Program-made: the position numbers and the translations under genes | Assembly: GCF_030936135.1 (NCBI RefSeq) | Contig: NC_082611.1 | Coordinates: forward strand, 10,803,001 to 10,867,000 | DNA: 64,000 nucleotides | Reading direction: 5' to 3' | DNA from: Gavia stellata | Lineage: Eukaryota; Chordata; Aves; Gaviiformes; Gaviidae | Notes under the pieces: model-generated | Database searches by the model: none | The model's input: only the letters and a program-made list of their open reading frames with translations | Told to the model about the DNA's origin: nothing | Shown here: piece after piece, positions 56,601-64,000 of the stretch | Position numbering within the stretch: position 1 is the stretch's first letter | Layout: each line of letters opens with the position of its first letter

Positions 56601-59600
56601 AATGAACTGCATGAAAACCAGTTTAATATTTCAAATAAATTGCAACAGAAGTAGTGTATTATCCTGAAGGCTTAATTCCATTTCATACACTAGTCCTGTA
56701 CTTAAGCTTAATACAGGGTTCCCTGTAGCAACAGAGACCAAGACCACTGCATACCTTTAATCTGATTGTTCAGAGTCACAGTGGCATCGGCAACTCCTTC
56801 TCCTTCAGGACCATTCAACACCCTGCCTGTGACAGAGAAACCCATCACATGGAAAACAGGCTGAAATAGGAAAAAAGTTAACATTAATCTTTACTCAGTA
56901 AAAGCAAACACACACCTGTAGCAATCAACACCAACTGTTTTCACACACACAAAGGAAATTTATTTCCAGCTTTAGGAAAAGAATTTACCAGGATAATCAC
57001 AATGAAAGTACATATCAATCTCCAGGCATACTGTTCCCCTAAGTGCAGATAAATTGAGAACCTGTTCCTGTATCAGTACAATTCAGAAGGCCCAAGTCAC
57101 AGATCGTAATGCCATTACACAAGGCACTATGCAAACCATACGAACTTACAGGCTCTTCTTCAGAGATTTGACAATCTGAATGAGTAAATTTAAGCAACCT
57201 GAAAGATTATTGCCTGTTTGCAACATGCACATAAAAGTGAACATAGCAGACAGCTTTTCCCTAATTTGTTTTTTCCTAATAAAAGGGACTGAAGCGTAGA
57301 AATACAGCACGATGCCAGATATTGTCTTCTACCTGCTGTGCAAAAGGGTATGCGTAACAAACTTCCATAATACACCTGCTTTCTGCTAAAATCAGTTATA
57401 CTTTTACAGGAATGAATGGCACAAAAAGATTATTTCCTCTGAATGCCTCACCTCAATTTGTAAACTGTCATGCTCTACAAGGAAGTCCAATCTAGATGGA
57501 GCAACATCAAAGGTAATTCTCTCTCCCCTGTAGAACGGTATCTGAAAGAAGACACATCATTTTGACTCCTAAGAAGCTATGTTGACAGAACTGTTTCCTT
57601 TACCATCTTACATGTCCTTATCACCATCAGACACCTCTGTGAAGGGTCAAATGGGCTGCAAACTTCGTGAAAAAAAAATTAACTCACATGGATGGAGACA
57701 AGAATAAAGTCAGTATTTCAAGACTGTTTGATGGAAACCATATGAGATTACCCCAAGAGACAGAAAAGTAACCCTCTACTCAGAATACAGCAAAGGTACT
57801 TGGATGTGCAAAAGCTTACATATAGGAGACTATATGATCGCTAGGATGGTTACAGGAATGAGAGAAGTTTGAATCCCACTTCTAGATCATCCAGACTGAG
57901 AATGTGGAACAATCATTCCAGGCAGTGCAGACACAACCGTGCTCCCACACTACCCAGGCATAATAAAGAGAATGGGCAAAAAAGAAAACAGAGACCTTAA
58001 AGGACATGAGGTAGCTGTAGTCAACAAACTTTCAGTCTCCCAGCAGCCTCTAGGTGTAGTTCTGTGACTGGCCAATGTATTCAGGTAATTCAGAGCCTGA
58101 TTTGCAAATAAGTTCTTCCTCAGAAACCACACCACAGAGCCCTATCACAGCAACTTACTTCACTGTCATATACTTTAGGTTGGAGGTTCCTATTCCATTA
58201 TTTCATCTATTTCAAAATATTTCAACTATTTCTGTTTTAACAGCTACAAAGTTACACATGATCTAGTTTAGAACACGAAAGTTAACAACCCAATGGATAA
58301 ACAAGCAATGAACTTTCTAGCTACTTACCACAGTGTATTTCCCACTTGGCAGAGAAAGAAAGCTGAAAGATCCATCTTCTTTTGATACAACATTGCATAA
58401 ATAGGATAGAGACTCATCTCTTGACTGGAATCCATCCACAGGAGAAATATTGCAGCCCACAACATCCTGTGGCAATAAACGCAATACAACTTTTTTCCCA
58501 TGGGAGAACAGAGAAAATAATTTCAGGGGGGTGTAGGAGGGCTCAAAATACTATACTGTGAATGAAGGACGGGAAGTACAAAACCATTTTAGAGGCAAAG
58601 TTTGATAGCATGGCTTACAATTCACGTATAGGCAAAACAGGAAAAACCAACCGATAATCAACTTCATGGTAACAAGGACAGAAAACAAGGAAATTCAACA
58701 TTCCCCAAGTACCCCAGAACTGCACTGCATGTCTCGACATTAACTGACTTCAGTTCTGTGGACAAGGTTAACATTACAGAACAGAGCTCTACTCTATGTA
58801 ACAAATCACAGTACATGACCAAATGTTTCACACTCATTTCATAACACACTTTTAAGGTGGCAATAGAAGCTGTTGAACTTTGTCTTCACATCAAGAGGGC
58901 AAAGAGCAATTAAGACTTCATGCTGAAGACAAATTACAGCTACTGTATAGTGAATTTCAGGATTTCTCTGGCAACATCTTGTGTCTTGTGCCAGAAGCTG
59001 GTCTTTCACCACGGAGGATTGTCATCTTCATGAGGGAACGCATTTACTAACCAACATTTAACATGCAAAAAGGTGTAACTCGAAAAATACTGTCTTAAAA
59101 TTGTAGCCCTTAACCCTGCTGATCCACAGGGAATATACAGATCAATAACGTGCTGTGAACATAAATTTTGCACTTGTTGCTTGCTTCAGTTCAGGCCTTA
59201 GTCTTCTATGTCCCTGAACAGGCTGATTGTTGAGGAACCTGATTGTTTGAAAAGTATAAGGAAGAGTTCAAAAGAACTGAAAATAGAATTTCCTAATTTC
59301 TTGTGTCTGAAAAACATGTAGACCTTAAGTCTCAATTTTGCCAACATTTAAACAGAGAGCTACTATGTTACACATCTGAGTAATTCCATGCAGGTCATGT
59401 GAAAACTCAGCATGTACACAAATGTTGTTGGGAAAAAAAAACCCACCCTCAAAAACAAACAAAAAAACTACAGCTTGAGGGGTTGTACAGTTTACGTTTT
59501 CTATAAGCCAAGCTCAATGAAGGACAGAGATGAGTAGCAGGGCAATATGAATCTAGAAGCTATTTAGCTGCTTCTTATTTACGTCCATACTCATATTGAA

Positions 59601-62600
59601 AAGGTACTGATACACCATTACCTCTTTAGTGACCGAAGAAGAGAAAAGAAGAAACATAACCCCTTTCATTGGTTCTCCATCACTCCTTACTGACCCAGAA
59701 ACATTGTAGCCGGCAACAATCAGAGAGCTAGCAGCATAAGCATTAGAACTCATCACCCGTACCACTGTGTTTGACTGAAATACAGAAACACACACATTTT
59801 CATCAAAAGTGGGCATTAGATCTCATTTACAGCACCTAAATAACAATCACAAGCTGTATAAACAATCAGAAGCTGAAACAGAGGCCACAGCAGCAGTACT
59901 CAAAGAGGGACTACAGGCTATTCAAAACACAAAGACACTAAATCAAAGATACTTTGCAAAACAGTATTTTTCCTGTTTCACTGATTTAGGAGTTGGTCAG
60001 GACCTCAGAGCTCCTCAAAAAGCAAGCAGTCTGAGAGGGAAGGATTAGAGCACCTGCTATAATATTCAAGCTCCTGCAAAATGTATAGGATTAGAAGACC
60101 AGAAGCAAGAGCTCATTTGCCAGTCACTCCCTGGCTGCGTCCACGATCTCCAAACTGGGCCTGCACGAGGCAGTTTCTTGACTACCTAAATTAAATTTAT
60201 GAAAACTCCATTAACCTTGTCCACTCATAAAAACCCTTCCTCACACTAGTTGATCAAGACAAGGTCTAGCAGATCCACCCTCACTAATCAGGTAAACCAG
60301 AACTTTTGTAGGTGCTAACCTCTTTCAACATCCAGGTAGGATGAGATGCAAAGATTTCATATTCGCCAGGAAGCACTTTAAAGAAAGCAAACCTGTAAGG
60401 CAAGAAACGGGTTATGTCTCTTCAGAAACAGTCACAAACATTTGTTTACAGAAAAACAATTCAGACTCTGTACACATTAGAAAAAATATTTCAGAACTAC
60501 TATAATCCCAGTCAATATGGCAGAATTGAAAGACTCTTGTGTAAACGAACAACATGAACCACCCACACTCACTTTCCTCCAGGCTGTGTAATAGTTGTTT
60601 GTATGTTTATGTCACTGCCAGCATTTCTCAGTACAACCTGGACTCCAGCAGGACCTAATGTCTGACCTTTGCTGAGAACCTGTCAAAATGAAGAGAAACC
60701 AGGGAATAAATGAATAAAAATAACTTGCAGAGCTGAAGTAGAATGTTTTTATGAAAGTAGAATTAACATAAGATGGAATAAATAGAGACAAAAGAGTCTA
60801 ACCTTTCCGTTCACAGAAAATCCTGTGAACACAAAGTTAATATCACCTCCCTTTGTGCAAATGTCATTAATGCCATCCACATGGATGTCTACACTGGTTG
60901 GTTCTGGAGGGGAAAAACAATAAAACAGCATGGTAGTTAGTGAGAGAGCAATCATGAAGCAATTCTGCTTTAGCTTTACAAAACTCCTGCAGAAATGCAT
61001 TAACTCAAGTACACAAGTGTTGCTCTGGAAGTCTTGCCTCAGCAACGTTAAAGCACTCACAAACCCTGATGTTGAAAATCCTCTTGCCCCCTCCCATTGC
61101 AGTCATTTCTATCAAAAACCCACATTCCTTCAAATCAGTTCATGGGTTACTTTGTCAGTGTCTACCTTACAGCTTTATTTTCCTCTGGTACAGTAAGCAC
61201 ATTTTAGTTATTAAAACCATACAGCAGGGCTTATCTCTTGAAAAGCACTTGATTTTCCCTGCCAACTGCAAGTTAGATATAGTTAAGTTCCACATTGCAG
61301 ATACACTGTCCTAGTGTAAGAAGACATACAAGCACTTACCAAAACTCCACCCTAGGGGAGGCTCAATTTTAAGAATGAAATCCCCCTAAAAATAGAAAAG
61401 CAATAACTGTCTTCACTGATCTAAATTCAATTTAGCTAAAGGATAAAAAAAAAAAAGACAGAACACAAGCATCATGCTGCAGAGATTAACACAAGACTCA
61501 AGTGTCCCATTCTCCTTTCCTCCTACCTAAGACACTCTGTTCAAAGAAACCGCAATATCTACCCAGATAGGCCGCGATGCTGGGCTCACATCCAGCCAGC
61601 TAAGAGCAAAAATTAAGTGTCATCATGTTTATACAGCTTCCGGACCAAACCTGGCTCATGTTCAAGCAGCTCAGAGTTAGAAAGCATTCAAATCTACCTC
61701 TACCTGCCCCAACAGATGTGCTCTAAATCAGCCTTTATTATTTGCACTAGGAGGTCCTACTCAACCATTCTGCCCAAATATGGGATAACAACATTTCAAT
61801 CCTATTAAAAGCTCTGCACCAAAGGCACCGAGATCCTCTTTAAATCAGTGGGCACCACATATGTTCTGCCACATACTTTCTGAAGTTCATCCATGGAAAG
61901 GCTCAAAGACCTACAAATGAAATCACTGAGATCAGAAACCATCTTACATTCTTAGATTTGGAAGGGAAGGATTTATTTCTCATCCCTAAGTTCACTAGCT
62001 CTTTAAAAGAGCAAAACACATAAACCTTCTGAGGACAGCTTGTATTTAATTTGAATGTAAACATTTTTCCAGCCTAAATAGACATCAAATGTCTGATACA
62101 TTCTGAGCTTCCTGTATCATTATTTTCTTAAAAGACATTTTTAATATCTGCAACTAGTCATTCAAGTTATTTTTAATTCAGTCATATCAAAACACATTCT
62201 CATACAAATTTATTTTCATTTCTATAGGTAGATAACTGAAAGCTTTATCTGTACTCTGTATGAACCTGTACTTTCTGTGAGTGTGTGTACAGCTGCTAGC
62301 ACACGGTTGTTGGCAGTAACTCAGACTCCCAATGCTGCAGTCATACAGATAAATAGCAGAAACGCAACACCACAGCTAAAGTTACCTGGCTTTTCTCATG
62401 ATAATGCTTAGCACTGAGAAAGAAAATATTTGCGTTACAAAAAGAAACAGCTGAAGGTTTGGTCCAAAACAAACTAAATTATGTCCCGATTCAAACGTTT
62501 CATGGGTGGGTGTTGTTTTGACGTTTAATCTGCCTCCAGCGTGGAGAAGACGGCACTGGTATTTCAGTTTCTTACCTTATCATAGAGGGGAATCATGAAA

Positions 62601-63191
62601 TAGCCATTGTTTGGAGCGCAATCTGTCTGGTATTTGAGAGTACCATGTTTGGTATATAACTTAATCTAAAAGAAACAAACAAAAAAGACAAAACGGTATT
62701 TTAAAAAGCGTGAGCAAAGCTGGAACCAGGCACTCTCTAACCAAGTGCCTTTGCTCAGCAGCACCCGCGGGTGCCCGGGGGTGACAGGGAAAAGGCTTAT
62801 TGCAGGGAGACTGCAATCCGCCCGGCGAAGAGTTCAGTCCCGGGCTCGGAAGAAAACGCTTAAAGCAGAGCCCTACTTCAACCGAAACCAGGCCGCAACC
62901 ACAGTCAACTCAAACAGCGGCCAGGGCAAACGGGCTTAAGTGACGCCGCGCAGCCAGAGCCCCGGGCCACGGCTCCGCGGCCGGAGGAGAAGAGGGTGCG
63001 AGGGCCGCCAGGCGCCCTCCTCCGGCCCCGGCCGGCTGAGGGGAAGGGAGGGCGGCGCCCACCTCGATCAGGGAGTAGTTGATCTCCACGTCGGACTTGA
63101 CGAAGCCGCCGCAGCCCACGACGATGTCCTCGGAGCCCCGCGCCAGGGCGCAGCCGAGCGCGCAGACCAGCGCCGCTGCCCAGGCCCCCAT
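35483..63191 (-). CDS. NOMO1: NOMO (nodal modulator), complete 31-exon coding gene
   Basis: This ER membrane protein forms a complex with nicalin and TMEM147 beside the Sec61 translocon, acts in multipass membrane-protein biogenesis, and was first described as a Nodal-signalling modulator (family knowledge). Thirty-one exons, all with GT-AG boundaries and matching phase, sum to 3,627 nt or 1,208 residues, against about 1,220 in human NOMO1. Visible in order: a hydrophobic signal peptide (about 1-20), the family signature [18 protein letters not shown] (26-43), a long lumenal region of beta-sandwich repeats resembling carboxypeptidase regulatory domains, a charged segment (about 690-725), a membrane span (about 1146-1161) and a basic tail ending KTRRT. 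Sequons lie at N206, N239, N357, N557, N607 and N904. The start is the first ATG of the conserved N-terminus, inside a CpG island. Mammals differ in copy number (human NOMO1/2/3); one copy is seen here. Introns not listed separately show only unique AT-rich sequence. Confidence 0.97.
36503..36595 (-). CDS. NOMO1: NOMO exon 30 (residues 1135-1165), membrane span
   Basis: Thirty-one codons. [10 protein letters not shown] precedes the hydrophobic segment [16 protein letters not shown], which is the single C-terminal transmembrane helix. The donor is GTAGGT. Confidence 0.96.
37575..37694 (-). CDS. NOMO1: NOMO exon 29 (residues 1095-1134)
   Basis: Forty codons, [20 protein letters not shown] through HITLIFSPT. 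This is the last lumenal beta-sandwich segment before the membrane span. Confidence 0.96.
37913..38014 (-). CDS. NOMO1: NOMO exon 28 (residues 1061-1094)
   Basis: Thirty-four codons, [20 protein letters not shown] through FPPLLRDGE. Highly conserved. Phase 0 on both sides. Confidence 0.97.
38015..39923 (-). other. NOMO intron 27
   Basis: The second-largest intron (1.9 kb). It has a moderately GC-richer patch around 38,510-38,990 without recognisable coding content. No transposable element was recognised. Confidence 0.8.
39924..40034 (-). CDS. NOMO1: NOMO exon 27 (residues 1024-1060)
   Basis: Thirty-seven codons, [20 protein letters not shown] through SSEYLSTLC. The last codon is TGT (Cys), directly before the GTAAGT donor. 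Mammalian NOMO has Trp there as I recall it. Confidence 0.95.
40035..41543 (-). other. NOMO intron 26
   Basis: A 1.5-kb intron with no repeat family or coding match that I can see. Open stretches near 40,609-41,006 occur on both strands and resemble no protein I know. Confidence 0.8.
41544..41627 (-). CDS. NOMO1: NOMO exon 26 (residues 996-1023)
   Basis: Twenty-eight codons, [20 protein letters not shown] then LPQHRAIE. Very close to the mammalian protein. Phase 0 on both sides. Confidence 0.97.
42476..42617 (-). CDS. NOMO1: NOMO exon 25 (residues 948-995)
   Basis: It encodes [20 protein letters not shown] through [10 protein letters not shown]. The acceptor is CTCTAG and the donor GTAAGG. 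Confidence 0.96.
43206..43333 (-). CDS. NOMO1: NOMO exon 24 (residues 906-947)
   Basis: It encodes [20 protein letters not shown] through TGYRTAY plus AG. The [14 protein letters not shown] block is near-invariant. The donor is GTCAGT. Confidence 0.97.
44012..44125 (-). CDS. NOMO1: NOMO exon 23 (residues 868-905)
   Basis: Thirty-eight codons from [19 protein letters not shown] to TFSNL. A sequon (N904) spans the junction with exon 24. Confidence 0.96.
44764..44890 (-). CDS. NOMO1: NOMO exon 22 (residues 825-867)
   Basis: It encodes [20 protein letters not shown] through FALAGVTFE. The GPLHSDLEY motif is conserved. Phase 0 at the 3' side. Confidence 0.96.
45014..45173 (-). CDS. NOMO1: NOMO exon 21 (residues 772-824)
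   Basis: It encodes [20 protein letters not shown] through VFTDNKGAY, with AG of a split Ser codon. The acceptor (GACCAAG) has a weak adjacent pyrimidine tract; a better tract lies 15-35 nt further upstream. Phase with exon 20 and the family match fix the boundary. Confidence 0.96.
46176..46258 (-). CDS. NOMO1: NOMO exon 20 (residues 744-771)
   Basis: It encodes [19 protein letters not shown] then YVETVVSG plus one base. The match to the family is close. The donor is GTAAAT. Confidence 0.96.
46559..46768 (-). CDS. NOMO1: NOMO exon 19 (residues 674-743), charged segment
   Basis: The largest coding exon (210 nt). It encodes [20 protein letters not shown], then a charged helix-prone stretch ([19 protein letters not shown]) and [19 protein letters not shown]. 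The charged linker looks a few residues shorter than in human NOMO1 after REKK. Confidence 0.96.
46769..49199 (-). other. NOMO intron 18, largest intron (2.4 kb)
   Basis: The longest intron of the gene. It is AT-rich and carries stop codons in every frame at short intervals. I saw no exon, repeat family or RNA gene in it. Confidence 0.85.
49200..49295 (-). CDS. NOMO1: NOMO exon 18 (residues 642-673)
   Basis: It encodes [20 protein letters not shown] then [11 protein letters not shown], with AA of a split Lys codon at the end. The donor is GTAAGA. Confidence 0.95.
50418..50481 (-). CDS. NOMO1: NOMO exon 17 (residues 621-641)
   Basis: A 64-nt exon encoding [20 protein letters not shown] plus D and two bases of Thr. 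It was placed by the conserved VTPRSCHxFE motif and by phase on both sides. Confidence 0.94.
51331..51418 (-). CDS. NOMO1: NOMO exon 16 (residues 592-620)
   Basis: It encodes [20 protein letters not shown] then VNRFCLSKP plus one base. It carries the sequon at N607. Confidence 0.95.
51697..51833 (-). CDS. NOMO1: NOMO exon 15 (residues 546-591)
   Basis: It encodes [18 protein letters not shown] through [10 protein letters not shown]. The sequon at N557 is conserved, as are the paired aromatic residues of HEDWCWKN. Confidence 0.96.
52613..52744 (-). CDS. NOMO1: NOMO exon 14 (residues 502-545)
   Basis: It encodes [20 protein letters not shown] through [10 protein letters not shown]. The donor is GTTGGG, a GT site with weak downstream consensus, but phase into exon 15 is correct. 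Confidence 0.95.
52851..53318 (-). mobile_element. CR1 LINE, 5'-truncated, in NOMO intron 13
   Basis: The segment begins with the CR1 3'-terminal repeats (CACAGAATCACAGAATGATG on the plus strand) and continues with the typical CR1 3' region. The minus strand reads the end of CR1 ORF2 ([20 protein letters not shown]). Only about 470 bp of the 3' end is present. It has the same orientation as NOMO, which is why the minus-strand reading here resembles protein. Confidence 0.95.
54105..54246 (-). CDS. NOMO1: NOMO exon 13 (residues 455-501)
   Basis: It encodes [17 protein letters not shown] through SVSGKISCL plus one base. The [10 protein letters not shown] block is nearly invariant in vertebrates. 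Confidence 0.97.
55020..55197 (-). CDS. NOMO1: NOMO exon 12 (residues 395-454)
   Basis: It encodes [18 protein letters not shown] through AKSGTYNVQ. It appears to carry one extra residue (NKDKASL) compared with the human stretch as I recall it. Both splice sites are canonical. Confidence 0.96.
56176..56326 (-). CDS. NOMO1: NOMO exon 11 (residues 345-394)
   Basis: It encodes [20 protein letters not shown] through [10 protein letters not shown] and ends with GG of a split Gly codon. It carries the sequon at N357. The acceptor TTACAG and donor GTAAGT fit phase with both neighbours. Confidence 0.96.
56755..56860 (-). CDS. NOMO1: NOMO exon 10 (residues 310-344)
   Basis: It encodes [20 protein letters not shown] then TVTLNNQIK plus one base. 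It opens the next beta-sandwich repeat ('GFSVTGRV'). Confidence 0.96.
57452..57541 (-). CDS. NOMO1: NOMO exon 9 (residues 280-309)
   Basis: Thirty codons from [18 protein letters not shown] to HDSLQIE, almost identical to mammalian NOMO. Phase 0 on both sides. Confidence 0.96.
58329..58466 (-). CDS. NOMO1: NOMO exon 8 (residues 234-279)
   Basis: Forty-six codons from [14 protein letters not shown] to SLPSGKYTV. It carries the sequon at N239. It is more diverged from mammals around residues 246-260 than neighbouring exons. Confidence 0.95.
59622..59774 (-). CDS. NOMO1: NOMO exon 7 (residues 183-233)
   Basis: Fifty-one codons in phase 0, including the highly conserved [20 protein letters not shown] block and ending SSVTKE. 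The NVS sequon at 206 is conserved with human. Confidence 0.97.
60320..60392 (-). CDS. NOMO1: NOMO exon 6 (residues 158-182)
   Basis: It encodes [19 protein letters not shown] then TWMLKE, the 'VLPGxYEI' strand typical of the repeats. Both splice sites are canonical (TTACAG, GTTAGC). Confidence 0.95.
60573..60679 (-). CDS. NOMO1: NOMO exon 5 (residues 123-157)
   Basis: It runs from [15 protein letters not shown] to TITQPGG and ends with two bases (AA) of a Lys codon completed by exon 6. This is the start of a beta-sandwich repeat. The donor is GTGAGT. Confidence 0.95.
60803..60903 (-). CDS. NOMO1: NOMO exon 4 (residues 89-122)
   Basis: It encodes [20 protein letters not shown] and continues to FTGFSVNGK. 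The split codon with exon 3 restores Glu. It contains the conserved [11 protein letters not shown] core. Confidence 0.96.
61340..61385 (-). CDS. NOMO1: NOMO exon 3 (residues 74-88)
   Basis: A 46-nt exon encoding [15 protein letters not shown] plus one base of the next codon. The acceptor is TTTTTAG and the donor GTAAGT. It is too short to show as an open frame and was placed by family match and phase. Confidence 0.95.
62576..62665 (-). CDS. NOMO1: NOMO exon 2 (residues 44-73)
   Basis: Thirty codons in phase 0, from IKLYTKHG to IPLYDK, essentially identical to mammalian NOMO. It has an AG acceptor and a GTAAG donor. Intron 2, which follows (61,386-62,575), shows no further feature. Confidence 0.96.
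63063..63191 (-). CDS. NOMO1: NOMO exon 1 (residues 1-43)
   Basis: It begins at the ATG ending at 63,191 and encodes a short hydrophobic leader ([20 protein letters not shown]) followed by the invariant NOMO N-terminus. It ends after codon 43 (GAG) at a GTGGGC donor. The exon is phase 0 and GC-rich, inside the CpG island. Cleavage of the leader near residue 18-20 is inferred. Confidence 0.96.
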
Positions 63192-63207
63192 CCCGCCGCC
63201 GCCTCCC

Positions 63208-63216
63208 TGACTCAGC
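63208..63216 (+). promoter_or_regulatory. AP-1/MARE-like site TGACTCAGC
   Basis: The site matches the AP-1 core TGACTCA and the antioxidant-response pattern TGACnnnGC. It lies 17 bp upstream of the NOMO ATG, probably in the 5' UTR or core promoter. Function is inferred. Confidence 0.35.
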
Positions 63217-63243
63217 GCCGCCCGCCGCGCTGCCGGAAGAGCC

Positions 63244-63261
63244 GGGCCGGGCCGGGCCGGG
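63244..63261 (+). promoter_or_regulatory. G-quadruplex motif, four GGG runs with CC loops
   Basis: A CCGGG pentamer is repeated in tandem, giving four GGG runs separated by two-base loops. This is a canonical G4 pattern on the plus strand, just upstream of the NOMO start codon. Confidence 0.6.
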
Positions 63262-63673
63262 CCGGCAGGTGCTGCCCCCTGCCGGCCCGGCGGGCTGCCG
63301 GCCCGCTCCCCGCCGCGGGCTGTCCCGTCTCCGCCGCCCGCTCCCCACAGCGCGCTGCGAAACCCTCACCGGGACTCTCCCCGCCGCCTTCATGGGCCCC
63401 TCCCTGGGGATTACCCCGAGTTCGTTCGTGCCGCTCCCGTGCGATGCAACGCGCCGCTGCCCCCCGGCGAGGCGACCGGGCGCCCCGCCTGCCCGCCAGG
63501 GCTGAGGCGAGGGAGAGGGGTGGGAGCCCCCGGGCCCTGCCCCATCCCGCTGCCGGGGGGCTCCGCCTCGGCGCGCTGCTGCCGCCGGGCGGCACGAACC
63601 CAGACGTGTCCCCGAGGAGCTGCCGGCCGGACTTTGCCCGCTGCCCCCGCGGCACCTCCCGCCGCCCCCAGCC

Positions 63674-63692
63674 GGGACGGGACGGGACGGGG
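63674..63692 (+). promoter_or_regulatory. G-quadruplex motif, GGGAC repeats
   Basis: Three GGGAC units are followed by GGGG, giving four G runs with AC loops on the plus strand. It lies about 200 bp upstream of the ABCC6-like ATG. Confidence 0.6.
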
Positions 63693-63895
63693 CACCGCGG
63701 CGCTCCCGCCAGTCCCCCCGACCCGCCCAGCGGGACCGGCACTCTCGGACGCTGCCCAGTGAGGAAACGCCTGTCCCGCCGGCGCTGAGGCGCGCCCCGG
63801 GGCACCGAGCGGAGGCTCCGCGGCCGCAGGCGGGCCCCCCCCCCCCCCGCCGGCTGCCGAGGTAGCCCCGACGCGCCGCCCCCCCGGCCGGCGGC

Positions 63896-63949
63896 ATGGC
63901 GGCGGGCCGCGAGCTGTGCGGCTCCCGGGAGGGCTCCGCCGGGCTCTGG
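63896..63949 (+). CDS. ABCC6: ABCC6-like transporter, first coding exon (partial gene)
   Basis: An ATG in a strong Kozak context (GGCGGCATGG) opens 18 codons, MAAGRELCGSREGSAGLW, ending at the consensus donor GTGAGT; read through, the frame stops within four codons. Human ABCC6 begins MAAPAEPCAGQGVWN and human ABCC1 has a first coding exon ending LW after 16 codons (recalled), so length, Cys position and the terminal GLW fit this subfamily of multidrug-resistance-type ABC exporters. Human ABCC6 and NOMO3 are head-to-head neighbours, which favours ABCC6 over ABCC1. ABCC6 is a plasma-membrane exporter linked to ATP release and control of mineralisation. The rest of the gene lies beyond the window. 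Confidence 0.6.
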
Positions 63950-64000
63950 GTGAGTGCGTGAGCGAGCGCCGCGGCTCCGTCCCGCTGCCAGGCCGCCCCC

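Larger units (their letters stand above)
63192..63895. promoter_or_regulatory. bidirectional promoter between NOMO and ABCC6-like gene
   Basis: Only 704 bp separate the two divergent start codons. No TATA box was found near either start, which suits a CpG-island promoter. Visible motifs include an ETS-like CCGGAAG (63,233-63,239) and TGACTCAGC (63,208-63,216). Transcription start sites cannot be placed from sequence alone. Confidence 0.8.
62740..64000. promoter_or_regulatory. CpG island spanning the NOMO and ABCC6-like starts
   Basis: CpG-dense, GC-rich sequence contrasts sharply with the AT-rich remainder and runs off the right edge. It covers NOMO exon 1, the intergenic promoter and the divergent exon. 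Long open frames on both strands here are a by-product of GC richness. Confidence 0.9.

Noticed and set aside
62940-63788. A 282-codon plus-strand open frame
   Set aside because: It is antisense to NOMO exon 1 and the promoter, has low-complexity composition, and its length is explained by GC richness.
63676-63849. Poly(C) run at about 63,834-63,848
   Set aside because: Simple low-complexity sequence and possibly of uncertain length in the assembly; it carries no functional claim.
62905-63897. A 330-codon minus-strand open frame across the CpG island
   Set aside because: It is Gly/Arg/Ala/Pro-rich, runs through the exon 1/intron 1 boundary in another frame than NOMO, and reflects high GC with few stop codons.

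Overview
The window is vertebrate nuclear DNA and almost certainly avian. It holds two 5'-truncated copies of the CR1 LINE (25,432-25,860 and 52,851-53,318), both with the typical bird CR1 3' end. It also holds one large multi-exon gene with compact introns and a GC-rich CpG-island promoter at its 5' end. No prokaryotic, organellar or viral content was seen, and no CRISPR array, tRNA or rRNA was recognised.

The main gene is a complete NOMO (nodal modulator) orthologue on the minus strand. Its start codon is at 63,191 and its stop ends at 35,483. I placed all 31 coding exons by reading each reverse-complemented segment against the NOMO family protein and requiring GT-AG boundaries and continuous phase. 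The exons sum to 3,627 nt (1,208 residues plus stop), close to the roughly 1,220 residues of mammalian NOMO. The protein has a short signal peptide, a long ER-lumenal region of beta-sandwich repeats, one C-terminal membrane span and a short basic cytosolic tail. NOMO works in the ER membrane with nicalin and TMEM147, next to the Sec61 translocon.

The right end (about 62,740-64,000) is a CpG island. Inside it, 704 bp upstream of the NOMO start codon, a plus-strand ATG in a strong Kozak context opens an 18-codon exon that ends at a consensus GTGAGT donor. The peptide resembles the N-terminus of ABCC6/ABCC1-type transporters. Human ABCC6 and NOMO3 are also head-to-head, so I read this as the first coding exon of ABCC6 driven from a shared bidirectional promoter. 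That promoter has two canonical G-quadruplex motifs on the plus strand and an AP-1/MARE-like site next to the NOMO start codon.

The left half (1 to about 33,870) is AT-rich and looks intergenic. I found no convincing multi-exon gene there. It holds the first CR1, a GC-richer patch at 17,640-18,440, a 37-bp tandem duplication, a 20-bp perfect palindrome inside an alternating pyrimidine-purine tract, two near-perfect hairpins, and one minus-strand open segment (27,059-27,298) that reads like protein but that I cannot assign. I see no clearly new biological system. The points most worth following are the divergent NOMO/ABCC6 promoter with its G4 motifs and the unassigned open segment near 27.1 kb.
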